Shown here: positions 11,191 through 22,235 of the stretch, one piece after another
How positions within the stretch are numbered: position 1 is the stretch's first letter
Layout: the number at the start of each line of letters is the position of its first letter
NCBI GenBank assembly: GCA_003339415.1
Contig: PDHQ01000127.1
Span: 1-64,000 of the forward strand
From: Ophiocordyceps camponoti-saundersi (nom. inval.)
Taxonomy: Eukaryota; Ascomycota; Sordariomycetes; Hypocreales; Ophiocordycipitaceae
Length of the DNA stretch: 64,000 nt
Direction: 5' to 3'
Notes under the pieces: model-generated
What the model was told of the DNA's origin: nothing
Databases searched by the model: none
The model's input: only the letters and a program-made list of their open reading frames with translations
Made by a program: the position numbers and the translations under genes

Positions 11191-14100
11191 ATTTATATCT
11201 TAGTCTAAAAAGCGGAAATTAAGTCTTATATTTCGTTAACGTAAGTATAAAAAGATAAGGAGATTAACTATATTATATAGGATAATAACTATATACTAGA
11301 AACGATAAGTATTTATCTTTTAGGGGATAAGAAAAGAAGTTAATAGGTTTATCCCTTAGGGATAAGAAAGGTAGCGTATAGCGCTTCGGGTAGATAAAAG
11401 AGACGCGTTTTATTCGTATTTTAGTCTAAGAAGCGGAAATTAAATCCTATATTTCGTCGATATAAGTATAAAAAGATAAGGAGATTAACTATATTATATA
11501 GGATAATAACGATATACCTAAAATAATAAGTATTTATCCCCTAAAGGATAAGAAGAGTAGTTAATAAGTTTATCCCTTAGGGGATAAAAAGAGTAGTTAA
11601 TAAGTTTATCTTTTAGGGGATAAGAAAGGTAATTAATAAGTTAGTCCTATAAAAGATAACTAGAGAGAAATAAGCTAACTATTATATATAGCGCTTCGGG
11701 CAGATTAAAAAGACACGTTTTATTTATATTTTAGTTTAAGGAGCGGGAGTTAAGTCTTATATTTTATTAACGTAAGTATAAAAAGATAAGGAGATTAACT
11801 ATACTATATAGGATAACGATAATATACCTAAGATAATAGGTATTTATCCCCTAAGGGATAAGGAGAGTAGTTAATAAGTTTATCCCCTAGGGGATAAGAA
11901 GAGTAGTTAATAAGTTTATCCCCTAAAAGATAAGAAAAGTAATTAATAAGTTTATCCCCTAAAAGATAAAAAGAGTAGTTAATAAGTTTATCCTTTAAGG
12001 GATAAAAAGAGTAGTTAATAAGTTTATCCCTTAAGGGATAAGAAAAGTAATTAATAAGTTTATCTTTTAAAAAATAAGAAAAGTAATTAATAAGTTTATC
12101 CCGTAAAAGATAACTAAAGAGAAGTAAGCTAACTATTACGTATAGCGCTTCGGGTAGATTAAAAAGACGCGTCTTATCCGTATTTTAGTTTAAAAAGCGG
12201 GAGTTAAGTCTTATATTTTATTAATATAAGTACGAAAAGATAAGGAGATTAACTATATTATATAGGATAACGATAATATATCTAAGATAATAAGTATTTA
12301 TCCCTTAAGGGATAAGAAAAGTAGTTAATAAGTTTATCCCTTAAGGGATAAGAAAAGTAGTTAATAAGTTTATCTCTTAGGGGATAAGAAAAGTAGTTAA
12401 TAAGTTTATCCTTTAGGGGATAAAAAGAGTAGTTAATAAGTTTATCCCTTAGGGGATAAGAAGAGCAGTTAATAAGTTTATCTTTTAGGGGATAAGAAGA
12501 GCAGTTAATAAGTTTATCCCTTAAGGGATAAGAAGAGTAGTTAATAAGTTTATCCTTTAGGGGATAAGAAGAGTAGTTAATAGGTTTATCCCTTAGGGGA
12601 TAAGAAGAGTAGTTAACGGGTTTATCTTTTAAGGGATAAGAAAAGTAGTTAATAAGTTAATCCCGTAAAAGATAACTAAAGAGAAGTAAGCTAACTATTA
12701 CGTATAGCGCTTCGGGTAAACTAAAAAGACGCGTCTTATCTATATCTTAGTTTAAGGAGCGGAAGTTAAGTCCTATATTTCGTTAATATAGGTACGAAAA
12801 AATAAGGAGATTAATTATATTATATAAGATAATAATAATATACCTAAGATAATAAGTATTTATCCTTTAGGGGATAAGGAGAGTAGTTAATAAGTTTATC
12901 CCTTAAGGGATAAGAAAAGTAGTTAATAAGTTTATCCTTTAAAGGATAAGAAAAATAGTTAATAAGTTTATCCCTTAAAAGATAAGAAAAATAGTTAATA
13001 AGTTTATCTTTTAGGGGATAAGAAAAGTAGCTAATAAGTTTATCCCTTAAGGGATAAGAAAAGTAGTTAATAGGTTAATCCCGTAAAAGATAACTAGAGA
13101 GAAGTAAGCTAACTATTACGTATAGCGCTTCGGGTAGATTAAAAAGACGCGTCTTATCCGTATTTTAGTTTAAAAAGCAGGAGTTAAGTCTTATATTTTA
13201 TTAATATAAGTACGAAAAGATAAGGAGATTAACTATATTATATAGGATAACGATAATATATCTAAGATAATAAGTATTTATCCCTTAAGGGATAAGAAAA
13301 GTAGTTAATAAGTTTATCCCTTAAGGGATAAGAAAAGTAGTTAATAAGTTTATCTCTTAGGGGATAAGAAAAGTAGTTAATAAGTTTATCCTTTAGGGGA
13401 TAAGAAGAGTAGTTAATAAGTTTATCCCCTAAGGGATAAAAAGAGTAGTTAATAAGTTTATCCCTTAGGGGATAAGAAAAGTAGTTAATAAGTTTATCCC
13501 TTAGGGGATAAGAAGAGTAGTTAATAAGTTTATCTTTTAGGGGATAAGAAAAGTAGTTAATAAGTTTATCTTTTAGGGGATAAGAAAAGTAATTAATAAG
13601 TTTATCCCTTAAGGGATAAGAAAAGTAGTTAATAAGTTTATCCTTTAAAAGATAAGAAAAGCAGTTAATAAGTTTATCCCTTAAGGGATAAGAAAAGTAA
13701 TTAATAAGTTTATTTTTTAAAGGATAAAAAAAGTAATTAATAAGTTAGTTTTATAAAAGATAACTAAAAAGAAGTAAGCTAACTATTATATATAGCGCTT
13801 TAGATAGATTAAAGAGACGCGTCTTATCTATATTTTAGTCCGAGGAGTAGAAGTTAAGTTCTATATTTCGTTAACGTAAGTATAAAAAGATAAGGAGATT
13901 AACTATATTATATAGAATAATAACGATATACCTAAGATAATAGGTATTTATCCTTTAGGGGATAAGGAGAGCAGTTAATAGGTTTATCTCTTAGGGGATA
14001 AGAAGAGTAGTTAATAAGTTTATCCCCTAAGGGATAAGAAAAGTAATTAATAAGTTTATCCCTTAAGGGATAAGAAAAGTAGTTAATAAGTTTATCCCTT

Positions 14101-14840
14101 AAGGGATAAGAAAAGTAGTTAATAAGTTTATCCCTTAGGGGATAAGAAAAGTAATTAATAGGTTTATCCCTTAGGGGATAAGAAAAGTAGTTAATAGGTT
14201 TATCCCTTAGGGGATAAGAAGAGTAGTTAACGGGTTTATCCTTTAAGGGATAAGAAGAGTAGTTAACGGGTTTATCCTTTAGGGAATAAGAAGAGTAGTT
14301 AATAAGTTTATCCCTTAGGGGATAAGAAAAGTAGTTAATAAGTTTATCTTTTAGGGGATAAGAAGAGCAGTTAATAGGTTTATCCCTTAGGGGATAAGAA
14401 AAGTAGTTAATAAGTTTATCCCTTAGGGGATAAGAAGAGCAGTTAATAAGTTTATCTTTTAGGGGATAAGAAGAGCAGTTAATAAGTTTATCCCCTAGGG
14501 GATAAGAAGAGTAGTTAATAAGTTTATCCTTTAGGGGATAAGAAGAGTAGTTAATAGGTTTATCCCTTAGGGGATAAGAAGAGTAGTTAACGGGTTTATC
14601 CTTTAAGGGATAAGAAAAGCAGTTAACGGGTTTATCCCTTAGGGGATAAGAAAAGTAGTTAATAAGTTTATCCCTTAGGGGATAAGAAGAGTAGTTAATA
14701 GGTTTATCCTTTAGGGGATAAGAAGAGTAGTTAATAAGTTTATCCCTTAGGGGATAAGAAAAGTAGTTAACGGGTTTATCTCTTAGGGGATAAAAAGAGC
14801 AGTTAACGGGTTTATCCCTTAAGAGATAAGGAGGGCAGTT
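11185..14840. repeat. Higher-order satellite block: 36-bp arrays alternating with ~200-bp spacers
   Basis: Homologous to 1-1690 but expanded and strongly mutated. Spacer copies lie at roughly 11185-11305 (partial), 11372-11533 (partial), 11640-11848, 12095-12300, 12655-12860, 13077-13282 and 13744-13948. Between and after them are 36-bp arrays of about 2, 3, 7, 10, 6, 13 and 25 units. AGCAG is mostly AGTAG here and CCCC is often CCTT or TTTT. The spacer palindrome survives as AAGACGCGTCTT, with both arms changed symmetrically. All units share the orientation of 1-1690. Confidence 0.95.
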
Positions 14841-14983
14841 ACGTAGGTTATTATATATAATATAGGAGATAAGAAGAGGTAATAAAATATACTTAGTTAA
14901 TAAGATAATTTATATATTATATTATAAAAACTAATTTTCTAGTCCTAAACCTATAGTTTAGATATAAATCTGCCCCTATTATA
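14826..14983. repeat. Satellite terminal flank, copy 2
   Basis: Near-complete copy of 1691-1835, from GGAGGGCAGTTACGTAGG to TCTGCCCCTATTATA, with G-to-A and C-to-T changes (for example TGTGTTATAAAAACTGATT became TATATTATAAAAACTAATT). The identical end point as copy 1 supports duplication of a defined unit. Confidence 0.9.
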
Positions 14984-15109
14984 ATAAAAAAGAAATATAA
15001 AAAGAAAAGTAAGTATTAAGCTAGATAAATATATATATATATTTTTATTATTAGCTAACCCGAAAAATTAAAGCTTTATCGATATAATAATAGCTGCGAA
15101 CTACGCTCT

Positions 15110-15420
15110 ATATAAATATTCGATATTAAATATTTTAAATTATAAGGATATAAAGTATATATTATTATTTATCCTTAATATTAGATTTAAAGCGCTAAAA
15201 TAGCCCCTAAAGCTAAAGAAAACCGCCTTATTAGTATAAAAAGGCTTTATAACTATATTTATAAAATTTATCTATATAATAAAAATAAGATTATTAAAGC
15301 TAAAAATATTAAGTTTTATAATATAGCTAATTTAATACTTAATTAAACTATTAAATATGTTACTAAGCTTAAAATCGAAAATTATTAAGAAGATTAACTT
15401 AATAAAAATAAATTTTTTAA
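15110..15420 (+). pseudogene. Copia integrase C-terminal end, relic
   Basis: The plus-strand reading frame resembles the linker typical of Ty1/copia polyproteins: a decayed equivalent of LR-x-F-x-G-C-x-V-Y near 15125-15165, then the KLAPRA-x-EG-type stretch at about 15190-15230 and a run ending KAKNIKFYN (15295-15325). Stops interrupt it at former CAG or TGG codons. The integrase catalytic core itself is missing. Confidence 0.8.
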
Positions 15421-15650
15421 ATTAAAGCTTAATAAAATTAATAATAATAAAAATTATAATTATCCCGGTTATTAAGGCTTAGATAAGCTTACTAAAGACG
15501 CTAAAGTAAAGAATATACTTAATTTATATAATAAAACTATAAGCTTATTTTAAGCTAAAAAGCTTATAACGCTTTTAAATATAATATAATTCCTTACGCT
15601 CGAATAATACTTTATAAAGCTTAACTTAATAATTTAGCGGATAAAGAAGT

Positions 15651-15665
15651 CCCCCCCCCCCCCCC
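15651..15665 (+). repeat. C15 homopolymer inside copia relic
   Basis: Fifteen C in a row interrupt the coding relic between integrase and reverse transcriptase. This is unusual given the AT-rich surroundings. Confidence 0.9.
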
Positions 15666-15879
15666 TTATAAGCTTAGCTAAGAAATAAGGCTATAATTTT
15701 TATAACTAATTAAAAAACCTAATAAGTAATAATAGCTAAAGCGAATACTATTACTAATACTATTTTTAAAAATATTAACAAAAAAGAGGTAGAGATACTT
15801 AACTTTATCCTACTAATTAGCACTATATTTAATATTATAATATTATTAACGCTTAAGGGCTAATATAATATATAAAAGT

Positions 15880-16480
15880 AACTTAATTACCTCTCCTTAT
15901 AGCGCTTACTAATAAATCTTAAAATTAAAGCTTTATATAATTATTAAATATAAGATTTTATTAATTAACTTATCGGTAAGTAAGTTCTTCTAAGTAAATA
16001 AGTTTTTATAATAAAAATACCTTAAAATAAGCTTATAATTATAAAGGTATAATAGTATGTATAAGGGGATAAAAAAGAGACCTCGCACTTTATCGAAGAC
16101 TTTTACGCTTTTATAGCATACTTCTTTTTAGTTTAAGTCTTCCTATTAATAGTAGCTTTACGAGATTTTAAGTAGCGGTAATTCGATATAATTAACGCGT
16201 TTATAAACGCCTTATATTAAGAGGAGTTTTTTATTAACTAGCTATATATATTCGAAGATAGAATAAATTAAGTATATAAGCTTAAAAAAGCTTTATATAG
16301 CCTTAAGTTATCTTTTATAATATAGTTTATATACGTAAGTAAGGCTTTTAAACGCTATAAATAATAATAGCTTATATTTAAGTTTCGGATATATATATAC
16401 GAAAAGGGCTTTATTATACTTTTTTATATTAATAATATTATAATTATAGCGCTTAGAATAGCCCTTATAAATAAAGGTAA
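15880..16480 (+). pseudogene. Copia reverse transcriptase, relic
   Basis: RNA-dependent DNA polymerase domain of a Ty1/copia polyprotein. Visible motifs include a decayed KAR-x-VVRGD at 16044-16075, QFDITNAFINA at about 16168-16205, YKLKKALYSLK at 16272-16305 and YINNI at 16425-16439. The last is the catalytic YVDDI box with both aspartates changed to asparagine and Val to Ile. All are expected outcomes of G-to-A change on the coding strand. Inactive. Confidence 0.9.
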
Positions 16481-16879
16481 GGGTATCTTATAGGAATTAT
16501 AAGATTTGCGGGATTTAGGCGAACTTACTACCTTTTTAAGCTTATAATTCTATAAGAATTATACTATATAAAGAATTAGCGTGCGTTAAGAGAAATATAC
16601 TAATAAAATACTTAAATTATTTAGTAAAAGCGTTATAAACGCTATATAAACGCTATAGCTAAGTAAATTACCTTTTTAATAATATAAGCCTTAATTTAGC
16701 CTTTATAAATAGTAAATTATACGAAAGTAACCTTAATCTAATAACCTTATACTTTTTTATATAAAATAATTTAATATAATACCTTAACGGTATAAAGAGC
16801 TTAAGCCTTACGCTTAAAAGTGCTTATAAACCTTAAAATTTAAAGCTTTATATCTTCGCTAACGCGTCTTTTACGAATA

Positions 16880-17300
16880 ATTTATATATAATATACTTAA
16901 CTACTAAATATATCGCTTTTATTAGTATAGGCTTTATATACTAGAAATTTAAATAGTAAATACTTATAATATTATTATTAACTAATACTAAATTTATTAA
17001 TTTAATACTTATAAAAATAAACCTTACTTAAGTCTGCGAGATTCTTAAAAACTTAAAGTTTCGAGAGTTTATACTAATAATTATATTTATTAATAGCTTT
17101 AATACTAAAGCGATAGCTCTTAATAAATATAAAAAGGCTGCATATATAAAAGATATTAATATAAAATATAAATAAATTCTTAACTATATTAAGAAGCGTA
17201 ATTTTATAATTTATTAAATTAGTATAGCTAAGATAGCTAAAGATAGTTTAATAAAGCCTCTCTAGCATTTTTAGTATATTAAATTTATATATATATTATA
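16880..17300 (+). pseudogene. Copia RNase H, relic
   Basis: C-terminal RNase H-like domain of the copia polyprotein. The WKSK block lies near 16941-16952. The stretch around INSFNTKAIALN (17095-17130) matches the TDS-containing strand with Asp changed to Asn. DINIKYK at 17155-17175 corresponds to the D-I-R-H-K box, and AKDSLIKPL at 17236-17262 to the hallmark ADSLTKPL end. Stop codons and D-to-N changes show it is dead. Confidence 0.88.
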
Positions 17301-17523
17301 TTTTTCTAACTTAAAAATTACGATCTTACTTTTTAAAGCTAAGAATATAAAAAGTAGCCTTTATAAGCTATTAGATAAGCTTAGGGCGCCTAATAGCGAA
17401 GCTCGTAATACCTTTATACTACTTAATATTAAAAGTAGCGATATTAAATAATATGATTAATTAAAATAGTAACCTAATAAATAATATAGTATAAGATCTT
17501 TTTTACTAAAAGATTTTATACTT

Positions 17524-17532
17524 AAAGGGGGG
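17524..17532 (+). other. Polypurine tract of the copia relic
   Basis: AAAGGGGGG lies after the pol relic, where plus-strand priming would occur next to the 3' LTR. The following base run ATTTTAAAAGATAT could be the mutated LTR start, but no second LTR is available for comparison. Confidence 0.55.
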
Positions 17533-18240
17533 ATTTTAAAAGATATATACGATAAGCGTTACGCGGCCTAAGCAGCTACTAATTAAGAGGGAATAGATAA
17601 GATATATCGCGATTAAAGCCTTAATATAAAGGCTTACGATTATTAACTTTACCGCTAGCTTAGCTTTATGCCGCTATTAGTCCCGCGATATACGCCTTTT
17701 AATATACTAAGAAGAGGCTATTCTAGCCTTAAAAATATTAATAGTAAGCGCCTCTAAACCCCTTATTATTAAATATATTAACTTGTATAACTTAGGCGGC
17801 ATTTCCCTACTAAGCGATATAAATAATAACGCCTCTTTATATAAATTAGTATAAGGCTTAAGGCTTATTTTTAGCCTCTTATAATAAAATATTCTTTATC
17901 GATTAATACCTTTTAAGCTCTTTATATAAGCTTAAATTAATACTTTTAAATAGCTTAGATTAGCTTTTTTAACGCCTTTTAAGATAGCTTAAAAAGGCCT
18001 ATTTCTATTATTTTCTACTATTTCCTAAATAAATTAACCGATCTAAAACGGAAGAACTACTTCTAAAAGCTAATTTAATCTCTTAGATTATATTTTTATT
18101 ATATTTCTAAGTAATTTAAGCCCTCTGCTAGCCTTATTAAGAAGAGTTAAAAAAACGCTATTTTTTACTATTTTATTATTTTCCGCGCCTTACGGTATAA
18201 GATAACTATTTTCCGCTTAGCTAAGCGGGCTTAAAAGGGG
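17533..18240 (+). other. Possible 3' LTR remnant and unassigned sequence
   Basis: Starts right after the polypurine tract and is a little more GC-rich at first (GTTACGCGGCCTAAGCAGC). It could hold the 3' LTR of the truncated copia relic. With no partner LTR in the window, its right end cannot be fixed. Confidence 0.35.
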
Positions 18241-19460
18241 GGTATTAATTATATAAAGTATATTACGTAATAAGCCCCGCTAAACCTTATATACCCTTAT
18301 ATATTATAAGCTAAGTAGCTTAGGGTAAGCTATTAGTATTAAGTATAATAATACTATAAGTTAATTAGTTAATTTAAAGCGTATATAAGTAAGTACTAAA
18401 GTATATTCGAAATAAGTAAGCTAAAAAGTTATTATATAGAATTTTTTAGTATAAATAAAAACTATAAGAAAAACTATAAGAAAAGCGTTTATAAGGAAAA
18501 AATTATAATTTTAGAGCGTTGAAAAAAAGATAAGTATATTATAAGTTAGTAAATTAGTACGTATATATAAATATAAATAAAAAATTATATACTTATAGGA
18601 AAACCTTTTATTATTAACTTTATATTATAATAGTAAATTTATTAGAAATCTTATTTTAACGCGCGCTTTAAAAATTAGTTTATTATTTCTATAAAGAGAG
18701 GATATTTATATTAAATAATATTCTTAGCAAGCTTTTTAGCGAAGTTATTATTATAAACGAGGAGTTTTATTATCGCTATAAGGTTATGTTTAGAATATTA
18801 TTAGAGATATTAAAAACCGCGATAAAAACCTTTACGATTTTAGTAAATAATAAATAAAATAAAGTAAAATAATTAATATTAAGAGAAAAAAATATAAGGA
18901 ATATTAAGTTATATAAGGCGCCGCTTATAATATTATTATATATATACTAAAAAAGCTAAATAGGCCGATTAAGTTTATTATTACTTACTTCCTCTATTAA
19001 GATAATTTATTTAAGGCGATAATCTTTATAAGCCGCGCTCCTTAACTTAAGTATTTTTATAATAAGTACGCTAATTTATCGAAATAGAACCTTTATTTCG
19101 AGATTTATTTCTATTATAAAGATTAGTTTAGGGGGAGGTATAATAATTACTAGGTAACGGGGAAATTATATTATACTAGGTAGTAACTTATTATTAAAAA
19201 TCCTTTCGGCCGTTTCGTATCCTTTTATAATAACTTAATAATATATAGTAGGGCGCTTTATTAAGTAGTAAACTACTTATAGTAAACTAATAAAGAAAGG
19301 ATATAGCGGGCTAAGGCTAATAAAATAGAGGAGTATAATCGTAAGCGTACTAAGTATTAGCGGGTAAAAAGTAAGCGTGCTAAGTATAGCTAGGAAAAAG
19401 CTACTATAAGGAAGAAGAAAAAAGGAAATATTTATAACTTTATAATAATTAATAATAGTC
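18240..19460 (+). repeat. Dispersed repeat R4, copy 1
   Basis: Matches 22360-23660 over its length. Shared landmarks are TTATTATATAGAATTTTTTAG, TTATTATTAACTTTAT, AAGCCGCGC and the closing ATTTATAACTTTATAATAAT. The plus strand is coding-like at both copies (a basic C-terminal region around 19300-19420), with stops explicable by mutation. No protein family is recognised. Likely a transposon body. Confidence 0.75.
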
Positions 19461-20410
19461 CTCTTTTAAAATAATATATAAATATATATAAATATAGTAG
19501 GAAATAACGAAAAAAAGAAAAGGATAAAGGAAAGGAAAAGAAGAAAGAGAGAGTAATTTAATAAGGTAAAGGAAAGACCCTAACTAGTTATCGAAAAAGA
19601 AGAAAAGCTTTAAGGGGCAGGGCCTTTATAAAGCTATTAGCGGGATTACGAGTAAGAGGAATTTAGCGAAGTTATAAGCGTTAATTTTATACTTTACGCT
19701 ATAATTAGTAATAATATATATTAATATATTAAAGTTTATATATAGCTTTAGGGAGGGTTTTATAAAAAGCGTTATTATATATTAGTTATCTCTAACCCTA
19801 AGCCCTTAATACCTTATCTACTCCTTTTAACTATAAAATATAAAATTTATATATATATATATATATTATTATTATAAGCACCTAAACTAGGTCTAGTAGC
19901 TATTTAATAAATATATATAAATATATACTTTATTACCTATATATCTTAATTTACGATAAACCTTATATATAATATATATATTTAAGGATAGCGCTATTAT
20001 AAAAAAAGGGTAATATTACTTAAAGTAGTAAAATAATTAAGGGGAGGGGGTTTAAGGGGTAGTTAAGGGCTAAGGTAGATAGTAATCTTTTTTATATAGC
20101 GGTATAAGAAATCCCTATTAAGTACGAAGACGGAAGAAATAAAAAAACGAAAAGAGGAGACTATTTAATAATACTAAGATTTTATATATTAGAGTTTTTA
20201 CCGTAAATTATTTAAAAAGAAGGAATAGAGGAATTTATATATTAGAGACTAATATTTATATTTATAACTAAGGAAGAGGACTGCGCTAGCTTAGTTTCCT
20301 TCCTATCTCTTCTTCTAATTAATTAGTCTAACTTGTTTTAACGGACTTATCGAAGTTATAAGAACTGCTGCGAGAAAAGGGGTTTTAATAAGGATAAATA
20401 AGCATACGCC
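19461..20410. other. Mutated sequence with purine-rich patches, unassigned
   Basis: Includes GA-rich patches at 19500-19560 and 20100-20160 and an AT-rich core at 19840-19995. No frame or element boundary could be supported. Confidence 0.45.
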
Positions 20411-20776
20411 GCGGCAAAAGAAAAAAAAGAAGAAAAAGGGAAAAAGAAGGGAAAAAGGGGTAATTTTAAGTAATTCTTAGTAATTTAAAGGGCGTAAATT
20501 TCACAAAGCTAAGGAAGGGATCTATAGCAGGTAGCCTTACTTAGCTAAGTCTAAATACGCTTATAATAACTAACTTTATATTAAAGGGCTTATAGCTGCT
20601 TTAGTCCTTCTTCCTAGGAGAGGGAAAAAGAAAGCTTCTTATATATATAAAATAACCCTTCCTAAAACCTTTAAATCCTTTAGCCCCTTTTAGCCTAGCG
20701 ATATTAATTAATTAAATCTGTTAAATTAAGCAGGTTAGTTTAAATAACCCTTTTAACGCTTGCGACCCTAACTTAC
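20411..20776. repeat. Dispersed repeat R5, left half of interrupted copy
   Basis: Matches 7505-7865 (purine patch, then CTATAGCAGGTAGCCTTAC and the TTATAGCTGC segment). It is interrupted at 20776 by a short TIR element and continues at 21561. Its last four bases, TTAC at 20773-20776, are the target duplication. Confidence 0.82.
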
Positions 20777-21560
20777 TTTAGCGGCGGTAATAAGCATGCT
20801 TAAAGAAAAATAAGCGCTTACTTTAGCTAAGAAGCTATTAAGGGCTTATATAAGGTTTAATTAAATAGTCCCTTAACCGCTTCTCTTCCCCTAAGAGTTA
20901 TTAAGGGTTAGAATATAAGAGTAGTTAAGTTAAGATAAGGGCTATTACTAAGTATATAGTATAAGTTAGTTTTCCCTCGAAAAAGGATAAATTAAGTAAG
21001 TAATTAGCCCCTAACTTTATTTTTATAGCTATTATAAAAGTTATATATTATAAGTTAAGTTTTAAAGAGGACTTAAGGTAAAAACTTTACTAAATAGAAT
21101 TATAACTTTATTTTAAACTTTATACTTTTATATTATAAATTACTAATTTAAATACTTTTTTTAAAATTCTTAGCACTTAATTAAATAATTTTTATTTTCC
21201 TTTCTCTTTCTTCTCTTATCTTTATATAAAAAACCGACTTTTTATTATTTTCCTTATAAAGAATTATAATCCGGCTAGCAAACAAAAAAAATCAACAATC
21301 AAATAAAAAAAAAAAAAGAAAAAGAAAANNNNNNNNNNTTTTTTTTTTTCTTCTTTTTTCTTCTTTATCTCTTTTATTAAAAACCTCCCTTTTTTTTTTT
21401 TTTTTTAAAAAAATTATAAGCGCGCCGCCCCCCCCCCCCCCCCCCCCCCTTAAAGCTAGAGATCCCCCCTTATATTAGTTAAAAATATTAGTTACTTAAG
21501 AAGTTACGCCTTTTAGGTATCTACTACGCTTACTTAAGATATCTTTCTTCCCCTGCTAAA
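20777..21560 (+). mobile_element. Short TIR element, copy B, nested in R5
   Basis: Starts TTTAGCGGCGGTAA and ends CCCCTGCTAAA, with TTAC duplicated on both sides (20773-20776 and 21561-21564). It spans 784 bp instead of 618. The excess of 166 bp equals a low-complexity, gap-containing insertion at about 21268-21450 replacing the usual GAATTACTATCTAGCTC junction. The insertion site can be read against the uninterrupted R5 copy at about 7860. Confidence 0.93.
21268..21450. other. Low-complexity insertion with assembly gap
   Basis: A-rich then T-rich sequence with untypical CAACAATCAAAT (CA-containing) around ten N (21329-21338), followed by 22 C at 21428-21449. It sits inside an otherwise colinear transposon copy. 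Its composition differs from everything nearby, which suggests a scaffolding or read-end artefact. Confidence 0.8.
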
Positions 21561-21700
21561 TTACTTATATAGCCTTAGCCTGGCCCGGCCAACTTATACG
21601 GACTTATTAGTCCTACGTTCTTAAGACTATCTTCTTTATAAGGGCTATATATATAGGTAGGGGTGCTTATTACTCCCGCTAAAGAGTTTTCGGGATAATA
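21561..21700. repeat. Dispersed repeat R5, right half of interrupted copy
   Basis: Continues the R5 repeat after the inserted TIR element and matches 7866-8005 (CTATATAT...GGGGTGCTTATTACTCCCGC). Confidence 0.8.
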
Positions 21701-22235
21701 TTAGCAAGGATAGAAGAAAGGTAAAACGATATATTACGCTATAGTAAAGCCGTAAGAAAAATAAAAACAGCTATTTTTATTTAATTACGCGCTATAAGTA
21801 GTTTTAATAGGGTAAAAAGATAAACTTAATATATAAAAAGGAAGAGAGAGAAATAAATAATTACTAATAATTACTAGTAGTTTTAGGTAATTTAGGAAGA
21901 TAAGGAGAAGAGGAAAGGATCCGTATCTCAAGTAAGTAGCTAACCTAGCTAGGCTTAAATACGCTTAAGGTAACTAACTTTATTTATATATCGAAGGGCT
22001 TATAGCTACCTTAGTAATTATTTATAAGGAAGGAAAAATAACCTCTATTATAACTTATAAACCTTTTAGCTAATTTAGTTATCGGTAGTAATAATAGTAG
22101 TAGCGCTAATAGTAGTAAAAAGGTATTATTATTACTATTATTAATAGTAACGGCAGTAAGCGGCAGGTAGATATTATAAGAATAAATATTATTAAGAGGA
22201 GTAAGTTAGCACTATAAGGCTATAGCCCCCCTATC
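21701..22235. other. Mixed relics: partial R5 copy and trinucleotide-like repeat
   Basis: At 21925-22050 a third, diverged R5 fragment is recognisable (AGTAGCTAACCTAGCTAGG...). At 22075-22165 an irregular AGT/AAT trinucleotide repeat appears. The remainder is unassigned. Confidence 0.55.

Larger units (their letters stand above)
14984..17532 (+). mobile_element. Ty1/copia retrotransposon relic, 5'-truncated
   Basis: The element joins the satellite flank directly and lacks LTR, gag and most of integrase on its left side. What remains is the end of integrase, reverse transcriptase and RNase H in copia order, followed by a polypurine tract AAAGGGGGG at 17524-17532. Every diagnostic motif is present in RIP-altered form. 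No intact reading frame survives, because Gln, Trp and Arg codons have become stops. Confidence 0.9.

Noticed and set aside
18240..19460. Assignment of R4 to a Fot1/pogo or Crypton transposase
   Set aside because: No DDE spacing, HTH pattern or tyrosine recombinase motif could be read in either copy.
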